Shown one piece after another: positions 30,001 to 42,000 of a stretch of DNA of 64,000 bases. The stretch comes from Echinostoma caproni. Taxonomy: Eukaryota > Platyhelminthes > Trematoda > Plagiorchiida > Echinostomatidae. Numbering within the stretch: position 1 is the stretch's first letter; each line of letters begins with the position of its first letter. A model generated the notes under the pieces. It saw only the letters and a program-made list of their open reading frames with translations, did no database searches and had not been told where the DNA came from. Position numbers and translations under genes: made by a program. The stretch spans positions 42,173 through 106,172 of the forward strand of contig UZAN01039451.1 of NCBI GenBank assembly GCA_900618425.1, read 5' to 3'.

Positions 30001-33000
30001 CACCTAAATGCATTTACAATATTAGGAGAGACAAAACAATAATAATTTTAATAAAAAAACGAGCCTTCTTTTTTCATAAAACATTTTTATTCTAAAGAAT
30101 CAATAATCTGAAAGTGTTTTTCGGTTACATTCTCACATAGGATTTATAGTATTTTCAGTCTATTTTACTACGTTCTCCGAACCATTCTCGTTCTGATATG
30201 CTCACCGCGTCTTCTTCTCCCGTAAGATATATGTGCTAAATTTTTATCACGTGGTGCATACAATAATGTACTTGTGCTATCTATCAAACCGCGTTGCCCA
30301 TCGCTTGTGTCTACTGTCAGGCATATTGAATATAGGAGTAAATAGCATTTAATGCAGTATGGTCTCGGATTCAACCAGCAATCAAACCAGCCATAATCAT
30401 CTCCTAATCGTCTTGGCTGCCACACTATTTTGTTTTCAGTCCTAACGAAGATGTACACACACTGTGATACCCAGGCCTTAGGACTCTTTGCTAATATATT
30501 GGAAACAAAGCACAACTGTTTCAGGAACTTAAAACATTTCAGCCGCTAGGGGGTTGAACGATAGGGACCGTCACCTCACTGTTCAGTGATTTATGTATTT
30601 GAATCACTGTCATAGCTCTTTTAAATCCCGCTCACACTTGTAACCTCCCATTGTTCATGACCGTTCAACTGAATTCTGACTGTAAATTTACCGAATATCA
30701 AATAAATAAAATCTGAAGATTATTTTAGGTAAATAAATCATTATTTTTTTTGTTATACTTTTTTCCATCGGGTGGGCAAACCATTTTCAGATAAATGTAG
30801 TACATTGTGTCTGATAGAAATAGTTTATTCGTTTAAATTCCGCAAATCACACAAAAACCTATAACTCACATCCGGGTGCTTAATAAAGAAAAGGCAGAAG
30901 GAAGATCATTCGAAAATTTAATTAATTACCCTCCAATCAGTGCGTTCGCGTGAAAAGAATACTTACTCAAATGTTTTTACTCTCCCGCCCCTCAAAATGA
31001 ACTGCGTGAAAATCTGGTGGGCATTACAGTGTTCTGCTCTTATTTTACATCATTGTTACTTCACAATTGTTATTATCAACAGATTGATACAATGACTTTG
31101 ACTACAGGCACCCGGGAATAGTTCTCATTATTCGTCTTCTATGAAGCATGTTTTTCACCTGAATCAGAGGCTGACTTTTTATTAGCCCTTTAATATTGGT
31201 TCTGAAAACAAGATCATATATAACATGAAATTTTGAAACTTACGACCGGGTTCTGCGAAATAATAACGAGCAATAACATTGATTATGCAAATGAAGAGTT
31301 TTGACACCCAACATCAAACACAGCATATTACATCATCGAAACATTTTCCGTGTAGGTACTTTTAAATATCCCTTTTTTAAAATTATCGCGCGTGCTAAGA
31401 ACAACGATAAGTGAATTCTCGCAAATCTTTTCAAAATTAAAATATCTGTTACGTATTTTTGTCACATATATACAGATATGTGGTGGATATTTAATCTTCA
31501 AATTACGTGTGGTAGAATCCAAATGGAAAGCAGTGAATGTGACACCCACACTTTGAGTGTACATGCAATCCTTGAAGTATATCCTCACATGTAACCAGTA
31601 AGATTACTTCAGAGGTCATGGACTGTCACTCAAAAGGTTTTCTTATTCATCTATTCCATAGTTCGGGAAACCCTTAATACCCGTGTCGTAATTTGTTGCG
31701 CATTTCAGTCACTTTACATTGCGCACAACTAAGAGTTTTATCATAGTTTCACTTAGGAATCATATTACACTGACCAAAGCACCAGAATACATGATACTGT
31801 TTCCTACATGGCTTGATTTTTAGATAATTCATCGACTGACCAGAAATCAAGTTGAACGGCAAATCTATTAGCATTGAGTTTGAACTCTCCAATGTAAGTG
31901 AACTAGAAACAAACGCGTCTATTTTCATGGAATTTAACATTAGCATAATGACATTTTCAACAAACAGTGACAACGGATCCATGAATTCGGATTCTATTAC
32001 TATCTGAGTATTCATAGCTTGTGCGTTACGGAAAACAAATTTCCAATATGATAAATTATATGTACTTACTTCCGGGACCTAGGTTCATCGATGAGTTTCG
32101 TAGAGAGAGAGAGTAAAATGTATACAATTAAGAGATGTAAGTGATAGTTCGGTTGACCGGAGTCCAAAAGATGCACAACCCCTCCGTTTATTCACCATAA
32201 ATTTTATGAATGGATTTCGATACACATTTTCAGCATGGTCATCGTTTGCCATCGCATTAAGTATACACACGTGCAGAATAATTTCATTGGGTTAGATGCA
32301 AGCAAGCCTTTGCTAACCAGAGCGATTTACTGTCGATTGTGTTCAATCGATCTACTGCTCAACCTAGCTTCAAGAACCAAATAGATTCTGTCAGTAATAG
32401 CTCAAATACACTCAAAATAACTCACATCCACGGGCTGTATATATCAAGTGATGGAGAGGAATAGTGTCAGTATTGGTTAGTTATTAATCGTGAATGCACT
32501 AAATATGCCATAAATTAATTTTTACTTCCATTACAGAGACGCTGCTGACTTTGTTAGACATGTTTTATCTCATTGTACAAAAGAACCAGAGAAAGATTAT
32601 TTAAATATGAAACTGGAAAGCCGGTAGCAGAATGTGACAAATTGCTGGTCACTGTAAGATCCATGATCTAAATTACCTTACCGCACGAATAAAATAAACA
32701 ATGCGTTTGGAGCCCTTAATCTACGTTTAAAATATGGCAAATGTACCACGACAGCTAAATGGGCGTCAAGCTGTACAGGCATAGTCAGTCGAATTGACTC
32801 TCTGGAATAATTTATTATTTGGAATTTCCTGATCCTAAATAAATTTGTTTAGTAATTTCTTTCAGTTATCATTAGATCCCACCCATAATTTCGGTATTTT
32901 TCTGCCGGTTTTCGCCAATCTATTATAAATAATCCACGGACCTGAACATCACAAGCTGGTTATAACCTGAATGGCTTTCAAAACTTACGGCCAGGTGCTG

Positions 33001-36000
33001 TGAGCGCAAAATAATATCAAGTTTTGTGTTAGAAAGCAATGCTTTGTTTATATTACTTTTTGCGTTTTTCACTAAATACTACAACAAAACAGGTACGACT
33101 AACCGTTAATCTTTCTGTTTCATATTTTTTTATCACTACTGTCTGACAAACTAAGATAAGCGGCGGCATTTCAGGAACTGGATAGGTTGCAACTTAGTCT
33201 TCATTTTGGATGCCGTAAAGAACGTGATAGTCTAATGATTTGAAATCTGAAATACTGTACACCTGAAAATAGTTTTTTTTGTTTGGAGATATAAGTTATT
33301 ATGTTTATGGGATGAGGCTACCAGAATTTTCATTCCACCCAGAAATAGACTTTACGGTTTATTCCAAGGAAAGGTGGTTCCTAAATAAATGTGATTCCTT
33401 GAGGCTGCACCTAAATTAGGTCTAATAAGCATTTAACAAAAATATTTCATATCAAAATGCATTTGACTGAGAACCTGCAAGGAAGTATGGTCATACTTAA
33501 TGAAGAAAAACTTCTAAATGGATGCCATGGTTGAGATGAATAATCTATTCATGTCAGATAATATTTATTAACTCCGTTGACTGAATAATGCTGCTTCTTC
33601 AATTTGATCAGATAACTGTTGAAATACATGACAGAAGTTGCATACGACGGCTGAAACAAACGTTTTCCGGATACGCATTAATCGACGAGTACAAGGTGCA
33701 GATGACCGGATAAGAAAAACCTAAAACCGCAATCGATTGTGAATATTTTAAGTGATTGCAACTCACAGAACCAAGTGTCAACAGCCGAGCACAACTCACA
33801 AGTCACAAGGGTTGCTATGCTTGGACTGTAAGGATGGAACTCAGTGGATGTTACTGGAGAGTGATGAATTTCTGCTACCAAAAATGTGGTTTAAAGCAAC
33901 AGCGGCAGCAGCAGAGTATTGATCGTTTACGACCTGCCTTTGGAGAGGAGGTGCCTTAAAGAAGCACTTTTTTGAATCGTTTACGGAGTTCAAGAGTAAC
34001 AGGTCATCCTTGGATGTTGAGATACGGCGCGGTTGACCTGTGGAGGCCACAACAGCGGGCAACATTGGTCCTGTGCAAGCGATGGTGGAGTAAATGTGCA
34101 GGTGACCGTAGCCCAGTTGTCCAATACCATCGGTATATATCCGCACAGTCACCGGTGATTGTTACACCTGCCACAGTATGCCAAAATTGCCGGAAGCTGT
34201 CACGAAGCTTCATCCAACGACTCGAGCACGAGGGACCTTTCTGCACCTTCAAAACTCACCTGCACACAGGTCGGCGATTTTATGGCTGGAGATCGCAAAG
34301 AGGAGGTTGGTCACCTATAGTCCAGACCTGGTTCTGTGTGACTTTTATGTTCTCAAGCGCACGATGAGTGGAGTCTGATGCAAGTCTCCAAAAGCCGCAG
34401 TGGCGGTCTTCACTGAACTAATCGAAGGGTTATTTACTTTGACATAGTCGAGCTCTTTCACCAGATTGCCTCAGCGTATGGAACTGTGCATGGACGCTGG
34501 TGGAGAATACTGTGTGAAAATATAATGCTCATTTTTGTGTAACAAACAAAACTTTTTGTTTAAATGCGGAAACGTTTTGTTCAGTCTTCCATACAATATG
34601 TGATCTGGTCCAACACCGGTTGTGAGACGTGAAATATATCAAGGGTGTACACAGTTTGGATACACTCACCTCCAATACCTTGATCAAAATTTTCGGTAGG
34701 AAAGCAAAGAAACACCGAGATTATAACAATTTTTCAAGATTCCATTTGACTATAAGTTATCTGCAGTACGAATATCGTTGACATACAATTGCTTTATGCA
34801 TCCTCAACCTTCCCATGTTATCTGATCCCACCCCATACAATTAGGACGATCAGTGGAGTTTAATTATTAATGCTTTATCGATTGCTTGCCTCAGATTTCT
34901 TTGCAGATATTCGAATATTTCGAAAATTATTTTGAAGCCTGTACCTTGTATTGAAATTACATAAGGACTATCCACCATGATTCTTTTCAATTCTTCCCAA
35001 AACAAAATTGCACTGAATTTGGGTACCTCACAATTCGGCGCGGAAATTGCTACTACGTCCGTGATCAGGATATATTTCCTTGATCAGTATTCAGTGACTC
35101 AGATCCTCTCATCCACTAGTTATCTCCACATGTTTTACCAGTAAACCTACAATTTGACCTACCTCTTCCACTAAACATCATTTGGTATCATTTTATCACA
35201 AGCATCTCTTTGATTATGAGTTCCGAGTAAAACAGACTTAATTATATTTATTTTCTCATTACTGTCGCCTAACTTTTGTATCCAAAAGATAGCTCTGTGT
35301 TTTGAAATGTTCATTCTTTAAATAATGTCTATTTTTTCTGAGTTCGAAAAGACCTGTGGTATGATATGATGTGATCCCGATGAAAAAGTTGAAAAATCCA
35401 CTCCCAATAACTTACATGCTCCTTTAGGACCTGGATCACAATTGTGCATTTTGAGAGAAAACCGGAACTATATTGGGAATGAAAACTGTGATCCACTATA
35501 TAGAAAGACTTTTAACCTTAATAACAACCGAGTTGAAACCCTGAATGTCAGTGTAGATATGCGCAAGGTGCATTGCCTTCAATAAACTCGCAAGGGAGGA
35601 TTGTGCTATATGGGGCAGAGTTGGTAAAATGCGTGCTTTCGGTCTGTAAGTTCCCGGCTTCGATCCCCAGTTAGATGGATCGATTTGCTCTGCTGATGAG
35701 ACCCAACCGTTTCAAAACAACTGTTCAGTGCTTCCGAGATTTTCACTTCACTTTTAGTTTGCTCTTTACACGATGAACTTTAACAACATGGACAAACCAA
35801 ATCTTCCATTTCTTTCATCTAATGAGTCTGAAGGTTTCATCTTGACTTCTCATTATGACTCTCTTCTCTAAATGATCCCATCATTAACAAAAATAAGTTA
35901 CCAACAAACAGTTACTATAATGACAGTATTCCTTTCTATCACACTTTTATTGCTCTTCACTTTATATCACCAACGAATTGTACAACTTTTGATATCAGGA

Positions 36001-39000
36001 TCGAAAAGTCTTGAACAACACTTTTTACGTTTCTAGTCTGTAGCAGTCTTAAGAAAACTGTGCAGTCCTAGTTTGCCAGAAAATTTGTTTACGTAACCCA
36101 CTTGATGCCCTACCGTCACGCCAATATAACTCCATAACCGTCCTCCATCTAGCTTTCAAATACCTTTGCCAAAGAATTGCATACAACGGGAACGTCTCAT
36201 GCATTACTTTGAATCTCTTGACAATTTATGCTATCAAGAGTCGACTCATTAACCAATAATTTGCGCTTCAGCATTGCTCGTTCATGAATCAACAACCAGG
36301 CTGTAGGCACTGCGTTTGTTCGGGCAGAATATATCNAATATATCATTTTTAGCTGTGAGATACGTATACCAGGTTTGTTTTCTGTTTCAAGACCATTAGT
36401 AGTAGTAGTGGTGTAGCCATAGAAGTAGTAGTACTAATGGTGGTAATAGTAGTAGTCATATCAGTAATGATATCGTATAAACACAAAGGGTTAGAAACAT
36501 TTAAGCACTTAAAACATTGCATACTTGAATCAAAATTTGGCGTTTCGGCATACTGTGATCTAACTGACTTTTAAAGTGCAAAGTGCAACCAGATGAACTT
36601 ACAAGCTGGAAGTGATGAAACTAAATTACCAAACAAAATAACCAAGGGAATTCATATTATCCTCGGATATATCATGATGTTGAGAGGTTTCTTTATTTTA
36701 GTTCAGTTTATGCCAGTCAACACAGTCTTGAAATTTTCTCCTTTGTATTTAGAAGCACAAATGATAACGAATGTAGTAAAGTTAAATGTTGAAATTGTTT
36801 ACTGGCCAACAACTTGAAGTTGCATATCTTATTGATCGCAGATCCGGAACTGTCGTAACAGTGCTGACGATTTGGGGTCAGTGATAAAGAAAACGAAATA
36901 TTCTTAGTTCGGTCATGTTCATGATATATATCGCAGTTCTTTCACACTGTAGATAAAGCTGTAATAAATAATAAATAAAATATAAAAAATAAGTAAATAA
37001 ATAAAAAAGTAAATAAAAAACTGTAATAAAGCCGAATATTCTCATGCTCACTCTTTCATATCCTTTTTCATCCTTCCTTTTTCTTTTTTGTTTGATTTCA
37101 CCACACCAATTTTAAACTGCGTGGATTATTAGGATAACATTGATTTTTATTTATGCTTTTTACCATCACCTTTATTCAAATAATAATCCCAGTTGCCCTA
37201 CCAATTTCCTTGTAAATTTTGCTGCACCCAACCCATTGAGTGGCATGAAATACTGAGGGCTATTGGATCACATGATATAAATTGCAGTATATGGTCTATT
37301 CCATTAACTGCGTGGATCATTGGTTCTCCCCAAGCAATACTCCTCGTTGCCTAAGTGAGCCTTTTAATGTGGTGAGGGAATAGAGCATTCAGGTATCACT
37401 GTTGAACTCACCCGGACATTCTGATTTGTTAAATTGTTTTTTAGTAGAACCATGTTTAATATTGATGGTTATGAGATAAACACCTTATTGCACTGCTTAA
37501 TTACGTTTTACTACAATAATGGTAATTTATAAAAATCTAATGGATCAAATTAAGTAGGACGCTTTGGTATTGTTGTATCTTTGAGCAATGGGTTAATCTT
37601 TATTTTTTGGCATTTCAGCTGCCCTGTTTAGGTATGCAGTAGAATCGAAGCGCTTACTTACTGTGTCCAACATACACCATGAAAGTCCTATACTGAAATA
37701 TCATTCCTGATTGACAAACGGCACTGTGTTTACTAGTTCCGTATAATACATTGCTTGTAATACCGGACTATTGCGAGTACACTGCGAGAAAGCAAACCAC
37801 AAACTGAACGGACTGTGGCTGTTATGCCGAAATCTCCCTCCTTCCCTATTAACACACTCTTTATAGAACGCAGTCATTTTTCATCTACCGCTTGCAGTCT
37901 TTGCATTTGGATAACCCAGCCCTGTATGAATGACTCAATTTGATGAGAGGCTTTTGATTGGAATCAAAAGAGAATAAATATACTGTTTCCACTCTTGGCT
38001 ATCGAGCAAAGTGTACCGAGGGGCTGCCACTGCAAGTGAGATCTGAATAGACTTTGATCAGGAATCCCAGTATCTTTGGTGGCGTCTCCAATGGGTATAA
38101 TGGTAAAGGGCACAAGTTGCATGCTAGTGTTTAAGGGTTCATATCCCGGAATGACCGCTGAGTGCGCACTACTGATAGGCTTTAACAATAGTAAGTGGTT
38201 GACCAAATGAACTGGAAATTGTACCTGGATATTAAGTCAGAAGGATGGTTAAATAAATCAATGTCATATAACTGAGTAGTTTCAAGTCTGCAGTATCTCG
38301 AATAATTCAGCTGACGTTCAAACATTCATTCGCTGCACTCCATTTTGCAGCCCCGTCTATCTATTGGTCAGTCACATAAATAATCGTTGAAGATTCCCAC
38401 TCTTGGTTGTCGCACATTGAGAAATAGGAGGCAGTTTTCATATCAATGTTTTGTCGTGATAATAAAAATTGAATTTTCAATAAACTGCACAAAACGTGAG
38501 ATGAAGCAACGAATTTTAGTTGAACATTTCAAAATGAACTGTGAATTGCCTGATCTAAAGTGAGCTTTTTTGTATTTTGAAACATCAAGTCAAGTCAAGT
38601 TACATTCTCCTTTGCCCATGAATGAATGAATGAATTTCTTCTTACTTCCTTTTCTATTTATTGAATAAACAAATGTACCGTCAGCTCATGATTTATTTTC
38701 GAGAAATTTATAAAATGTTTCGTGAGCCACTCACTATCAACTGCTGAAATAGGAGAATGAAAGCGGCATAGGGAAAATAAAAACCTTATATGTGCATTCT
38801 ACGTTTTTTTCTAGGTTTCTATGTTCAAGCAATCAATCTTATTTGTGCTTCTCATAATTGGTTGCAATTCGTACGGTTAACCCGAACAAATCCTCTCCCA
38901 ATTCAGCACATATCCTCGTATCAAAGAAGCGCCCGTGTATTTAGCATTGCGCAAACATACGGTGACAACCATTTGTGAATTTAAATGCTCTTGATGATGG

Positions 39001-42000
39001 AATGCATCACAAACTGCTTGAAGGACACAGTGTTTATACCCCGTAGATTCATTCCATTATGTGAGGACCGATGAAACATCTGAACCGGGATTACCTCGAG
39101 GCAAAATGAACCAAGATGAACCGGATTCCGAGAAGCAGGTATCTGTTTCATGGAGCACATTTACTCATTTCTGCACAAATCTGTGGCTAGAATAATGATC
39201 CAGTGGGGAAGCTCATCACAAATACTATACTAATTCAACTAGGGTGACACAACAACAATCAAAACTATCTTTGCTATGAAAATGAATGCAACATCGTCAG
39301 TAACATAGATTAGGCCGTTTGTGTGATAAACAGTTCGCGCATTGAACAAGAATCTTTTATAATCCAGCTTTTATTTTATATTAGTCACAATGTTTGTTTT
39401 GCCTAATATTACACGTTTCGTTTATATTCACCTGTTCGAATCGCACTGGGTATCATCAATAGTGCGCGGTCAGTTTGTGTGAGCTGGAACCCAAGTTCTC
39501 ATGAACACACACCTAAAACACAGATACCAGTCACCCGCCTACCCGTTTAATTTATTCAGAATTGCTCTCTGCACGTTTAAAACTTGAAAAGCAGTGAGAA
39601 GCGATCCCATCAGACATTCGATTCGGAGAGAAAATGTTCTTCGGTACAGTAAATTTGGATAGAACAAACAGATAATGCGAAAACAAGCTCATGAACATTT
39701 GAATAATCAGTTTTAATGTGTGTACCTATAAGCTAACCGCATTTTAGCACAAACAAATGGATTGCGTTATTTTCGATAATCTCGATCGCCTGCTAGCCTG
39801 CATTGAAAATATCGGTCGAACACATTCCGATAAAGTGGTAGGGTATCGGGAAAGTGAACGCGTGAACTCGATTAGGCGAAACAGGGGACCGGATCAATGG
39901 AAACCAATTGTCTAACTACACTGATACTCCCGACCGAGAGCCGTCCTGTCTGCTTATTATCATGATGATCTACCTCTGTTATGGGAATGTATACAATGTT
40001 CAGTTTTTGTTATCATGCCGATTCAATTTCTCGGGTTAATGTTCGGTAATCTGAGGCTTTGTTACTAAGTCACAACAAAGTGTTGAAGCACTTCACCGAC
40101 TCACCTTCCACAACAGAGAGCCATTTGGAAAAAATAGCATTTGTCTACTTTCATTTGCTTCAGTCACTGTTATTGGGCAGGCTTCATGCTAATCATTATG
40201 AAAGATTTACCTGTGTGATCACTTCCTCGTTCTTTCCACCTTTATCTCTCGCTGGCCAAACGCGGGTGGCACAATTTGTTGTTACACGAACACTAGCTAC
40301 ATTTTATGACGGATTTATGTGTAGCACCCCTAACTATCCTCTACTTTCCCCAATTTCGCCTATAATGCCACTGATACTCCACCATCCGTTTTTGAATGCA
40401 ATGACTAAATGGCCAACTCGATTTCTATGCTTGTGTTTTCTCCTGGCATGCATGATTTTTACCGTTGTGTTACAGTCAGTGAATGGAGTTGGAAGTACAC
40501 ACCTTTTTAACTGTTTTTTGTATGCAAGCCATAACATGATAGGCCTCCACTGTTTTCCTTAGTAAATCTCATGCTACATAGTTTGAATCAAAAATATACA
40601 AATAAGAAAACTTACACTTGGATGTTCCTGAATAAATTTGGTAAAAAGATGCATCATAATGTATAACCATTTTAGATATTTGTCACTTAATGTGAACTAA
40701 AACAATCAAACTTGATCAGCTCAGTGCGAAGCAATTGGTTTCCGGTTTACCTGGTGACCAACAGTTCAGAAATCATATTTTAGGCTAGAAGACTGATTAC
40801 GCGGCACTATCCATTCGGGCGATGCAGCATAAACGGTTAAGGGTGTCCGAACAGTTGACATAAAAGTCAAACCACCGTCACTACTCATCTTACTCAGGGG
40901 TCGTGATAGTCATGACAGTGGGGGAGGAGGGCTGGTGCCTTGGGTACAACCAATAATCTTCACCTGACTCATTCGCTCTATCAAACATGTTTTCCGAAGT
41001 GAGGACACTATTTTTACGGCCGCCTTTGTCGAAGACCAAGAGTCTAGCCCCAGTTCCGTATGTCTTTCCGTGGCATGTATCAAAAGACTGTAATTGAAAC
41101 AAGTGATCTTTCAATGATAATCATATTTGCAATCGTTGACGATATAAGAGAGTTTTAAAACAAGTAGCAGGTATCTATTTCGATCTAGTAGCTTTCTAAC
41201 GCGTTGAATGTAACTTCACTTCTGTGTCGAAATTATAATCACCGTTGATGTGAATAAGGCTACCCTCTTAAGTTGGATGGTCTATTCGTCCATCCTTTTT
41301 TCAGATTGGCCTATACGATTGCGCGGTTTGGCTTCTTCATGAGGCTCTGTTTAGGAGCTCATTTGCCAATGTGACTTCCATTGTTTTCCGCGTGTGTATT
41401 TGCCCACAGAGGCGTTGGATCATAAGAACTGTGAACCGTGCCTTTGGTTCATTAGTAGCACATTTATTCTCCTTCCGGTAAGACAAGCAGAACAGAATGC
41501 TTCACAGGTAACTCTTAATGGTGTAATGCTAATAATTCACTCTGAGCTAAATTCTTTACTTCAACTGATGAAGCCGTACATATAAGCATAACCACTACCA
41601 GTAGTTCGTGTTCCAGGTCATCTGGTACCAAAATAGTCACACACCGTCCCCACTCGTTTATATCCTCAGATTGCTTTCGAATAGCATTTAATATGCAATA
41701 AATTACAGAATGTAAACGACTATATCATCATATGCCAATTATCTTCATTGTAATGAGATAAACGTAGCTTGGGTGACAAGTAATTGTTTTTGATTCTTAT
41801 ACACAACTCAAGGTGATAATTTCAACAGGCTGAATAAATATCAAATATAAATTTATATTCGTGACATAGTAGATGCAAAATCGAATGTATTCACAGTAAA
41901 AGAAAAATGTGTAGTACTATTGCAAAAATATTTTTTGACCTCACCTCCAGGGACGAATGATAGCGAAATTATAGCTACAAATAGACAGAATGCCAGGTAA

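Noticed and set aside
33972..34367. 131-codon open frame overlapping the mariner relic
   Set aside because: The recognisable transposase motifs are in a different frame (34178-34378); this one is a shadow or a frameshifted part.
38643..38654. AAAAGGAA followed by gtaaga (minus)
   Set aside because: Only 8 nt from the acceptor, which would break the frame; no other support.
40223..40231. AACGAGGAA (minus) as a 9-nt exon
   Set aside because: The sequence upstream of the acceptor is purine-rich and the donor gtgatc is weak.
40059..40562. Longest open frame of the window (167 codons, plus strand)
   Set aside because: No recognisable domain; it lies antisense in an intron of the collagen-like gene. 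The hydrophobic stretch alone does not support a gene.
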